Below the pieces are notes generated by a model. That model was not told the origin of the DNA, searched no databases, and worked only from the letters and a program-made list of their open reading frames with translations. From assembly GCF_030503435.1 (NCBI RefSeq), contig NZ_JAUKPO010000003.1, positions 124,001-188,000 of the forward strand: a stretch of DNA of 64,000 bases, read 5' to 3'. This document shows positions 63,048 to 64,000 of this stretch, one piece after another. This stretch comes from Rhodocytophaga aerolata (GTDB taxonomy: Bacteria > Bacteroidota > Bacteroidia > Cytophagales > 172606-1). The first letter of the stretch is position 1. Every line of letters begins with the position of its first letter. Position numbers and translations under genes: made by a program.

Positions 63048-64000
63048 TCAAACCCTAATTCCATATTTCTCCAGCCGGCGGTACAAGGCAAAACGGCTCA
63101 TACCTAAAGATTCTGCTATTTTGGTAATGTTCCCCCCATGATGTGTAATAGTTTTCAGGATCATCGCCTTTTCCATATCTTCCAAAGACATACTTCCTAC
63201 TTCAGGCAAGGTATCTTTAGGAGCTACAGTTGTGGGTTGCATGGCAGTTGCCAGAGAAAAATCTTCAACCTGTAACGACTGGCCACTTGCCATAATTACT
63301 GCCCGTTCTATGGTATGTTTTAGTTCGCGGATATTCCCAGGGAAATTTTTAGCTTGCAACCACCGCAAGGCTTGTTCGCTGATTGTTAACTTTTCGCGGC
63401 GGTAAGTTTTCGCGGCTTGTTGTAAAAAATGCTGAGCCAGTAAAGGAATATCTTCCCGCCGTTCTCGAAGAGCTGGTAAATGTACAGTAATGAGATTGAG
63501 GCGATAGTATAAATCCTCCCGGAACTCTTCTCTGCTTATCATCTCCAGCAGATTTTTGTTGGTAGCAGACACCACCCGTACATCTACATGGCGGCTTTTG
63601 TTGGAGCCTACTACTTCAAACGTACGTTCCTGCAACACACGAAGCAATTTCACCTGGCAACTAAAATCCAGGTCGCCTATTTCATCCAGAAAGATAGTAC
63701 CAGTATGAGCTTCTTCAAATCTGCCTTTGCGGTCGTTGCGGGCATCCGTGAAAGCCCCTTTCACATGGCCGAACAATTCACTTTCGAACAAAGTGGAAGG
63801 AATACTTCCCAGGTTTACTTTTACCAACGGTCTGTTTTTTCGGACACTATTTTTATGAATGGCATCGGCAATCACTTCTTTGCCGGTACCGCTTTCGCCA
63901 GTAATTAATACAGAAGCATCGGTAGCACTTACCCGCCCCAGAATTTGCAACAGCTGAAGTAATTTTGGGTCTTTGCCTACCACTCCTGTAAAATCATACT
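63048..64000 (-). CDS. Sigma-54-dependent response regulator (NtrC family), 5' end cut by window edge
   Basis: The visible part is 316 codons, open through base 64000, so the start lies outside; the GTG at 63983 sits inside the conserved F-x-G-V-V-G-K-D segment and is not the start. The AAA+ domain has Walker A GESGTGKE, the sigma-54 contact loop ELFGHVKGAFTDA, Walker B GTIFLDEIGDL and the arginine finger region FREDLYYRLN. A Fis-type helix-turn-helix closes the protein (NITKIAESLGMSRFALYRRL). A receiver domain is expected in the missing part. It pairs with the PAS kinase gene 95 bases downstream. Confidence 0.95.
   Translation of the reverse strand, partial: YDFTGVVGKDPKLLQLLQILGRVSATDASVLITGESGTGKEVIADAIHKNSVRKNRPLVKVNLGSIPSTLFESELFGHVKGAFTDARNDRKGRFEEAHTGTIFLDEIGDLDFSCQVKLLRVLQERTFEVVGSNKSRHVDVRVVSATNKNLLEMISREEFREDLYYRLNLITVHLPALRERREDIPLLAQHFLQQAAKTYRREKLTISEQALRWLQAKNFPGNIRELKHTIERAVIMASGQSLQVEDFSLATAMQPTTVAPKDTLPEVGSMSLEDMEKAMILKTITHHGGNITKIAESLGMSRFALYRRLEKYGIRV

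Overview
The window looks like chromosomal DNA of an environmental Bacteroidota bacterium, most likely of the order Cytophagales. It is AT-rich by eye. It carries family signatures typical of that phylum: a DUF5683 protein between parB and dapB, a PorT-like barrel beside ubiE/menG, a PorE-like TPR/PD40/OmpA protein, a secreted protease with a type IX secretion (T9SS) C-terminal sorting domain, LytTR and LytS-type two-component genes, and matches to the TAnnTTTG minus-7 promoter element. I see no rRNA, tRNA, CRISPR array, insertion sequence, phage gene or integrase. Most intergenic space is either AT-rich without detectable content or holds strong hairpin terminators.

Layout. 1-6.7 kb is housekeeping: an M2 peptidase lipoprotein, hslU without hslV, menG plus the PorT-like gene, an SDR oxidoreductase and an alpha/beta hydrolase. 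6.7-18.3 kb is a long leftward gene series closed by a terminator at about 6.71 kb. Read in transcription order it encodes CheR, a receiver-less CheB, a membrane GAF protein, a large Cache/HAMP/GAF/PAS/SpoIIE phosphatase, a SiaB-type kinase, a SiaC (DUF1987) protein, a TerB-like/ABCG fusion transporter, a lipoprotein and a small secreted protein. I regard this as the most interesting locus: a SiaABC-type partner switch with no SiaD diguanylate cyclase, embedded among chemotaxis-type and ABC transport genes. 19-28.5 kb holds dnaK, an oligopeptide-binding lipoprotein, and parA-parB-DUF5683-dapB-lepB. 28.5-34.1 kb has a NarL-type regulator, a DUF4136 lipoprotein beside a 28-bp perfect inverted repeat, an EboC-like prenyltransferase and PBP1A.

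34.3-39.4 kb is a MacAB-like exporter (adaptor, permease, ATPase) followed by its probable LytS/LytTR regulators. 39.5-40.9 kb is a ferredoxin-NADP reductase plus adrenodoxin-type ferredoxin pair. 41.4-42.7 kb is a two-gene unit of unknown function with a good promoter and terminator; its first product joins a deoxyribosyltransferase/TIR-like N-terminus to a UvrD-tail-like (Tudor) C-terminus. 42.7-49.6 kb contains a PhzF protein, several unknown proteins and the PorE-like protein. 49.8-57.2 kb has a very large outer-membrane protein and a giant NtrY-like histidine kinase. 57.7-61.6 kb encodes an M4 metalloprotease exported by T9SS, and the window ends with a PAS histidine kinase and the 3' part of a sigma-54 activator gene that runs off the right edge.

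Protein family calls rest on recognised motifs and domain order read by eye. No database search was run. Start codons were moved to an internal ATG where the longest open frame began with TTG or GTG.
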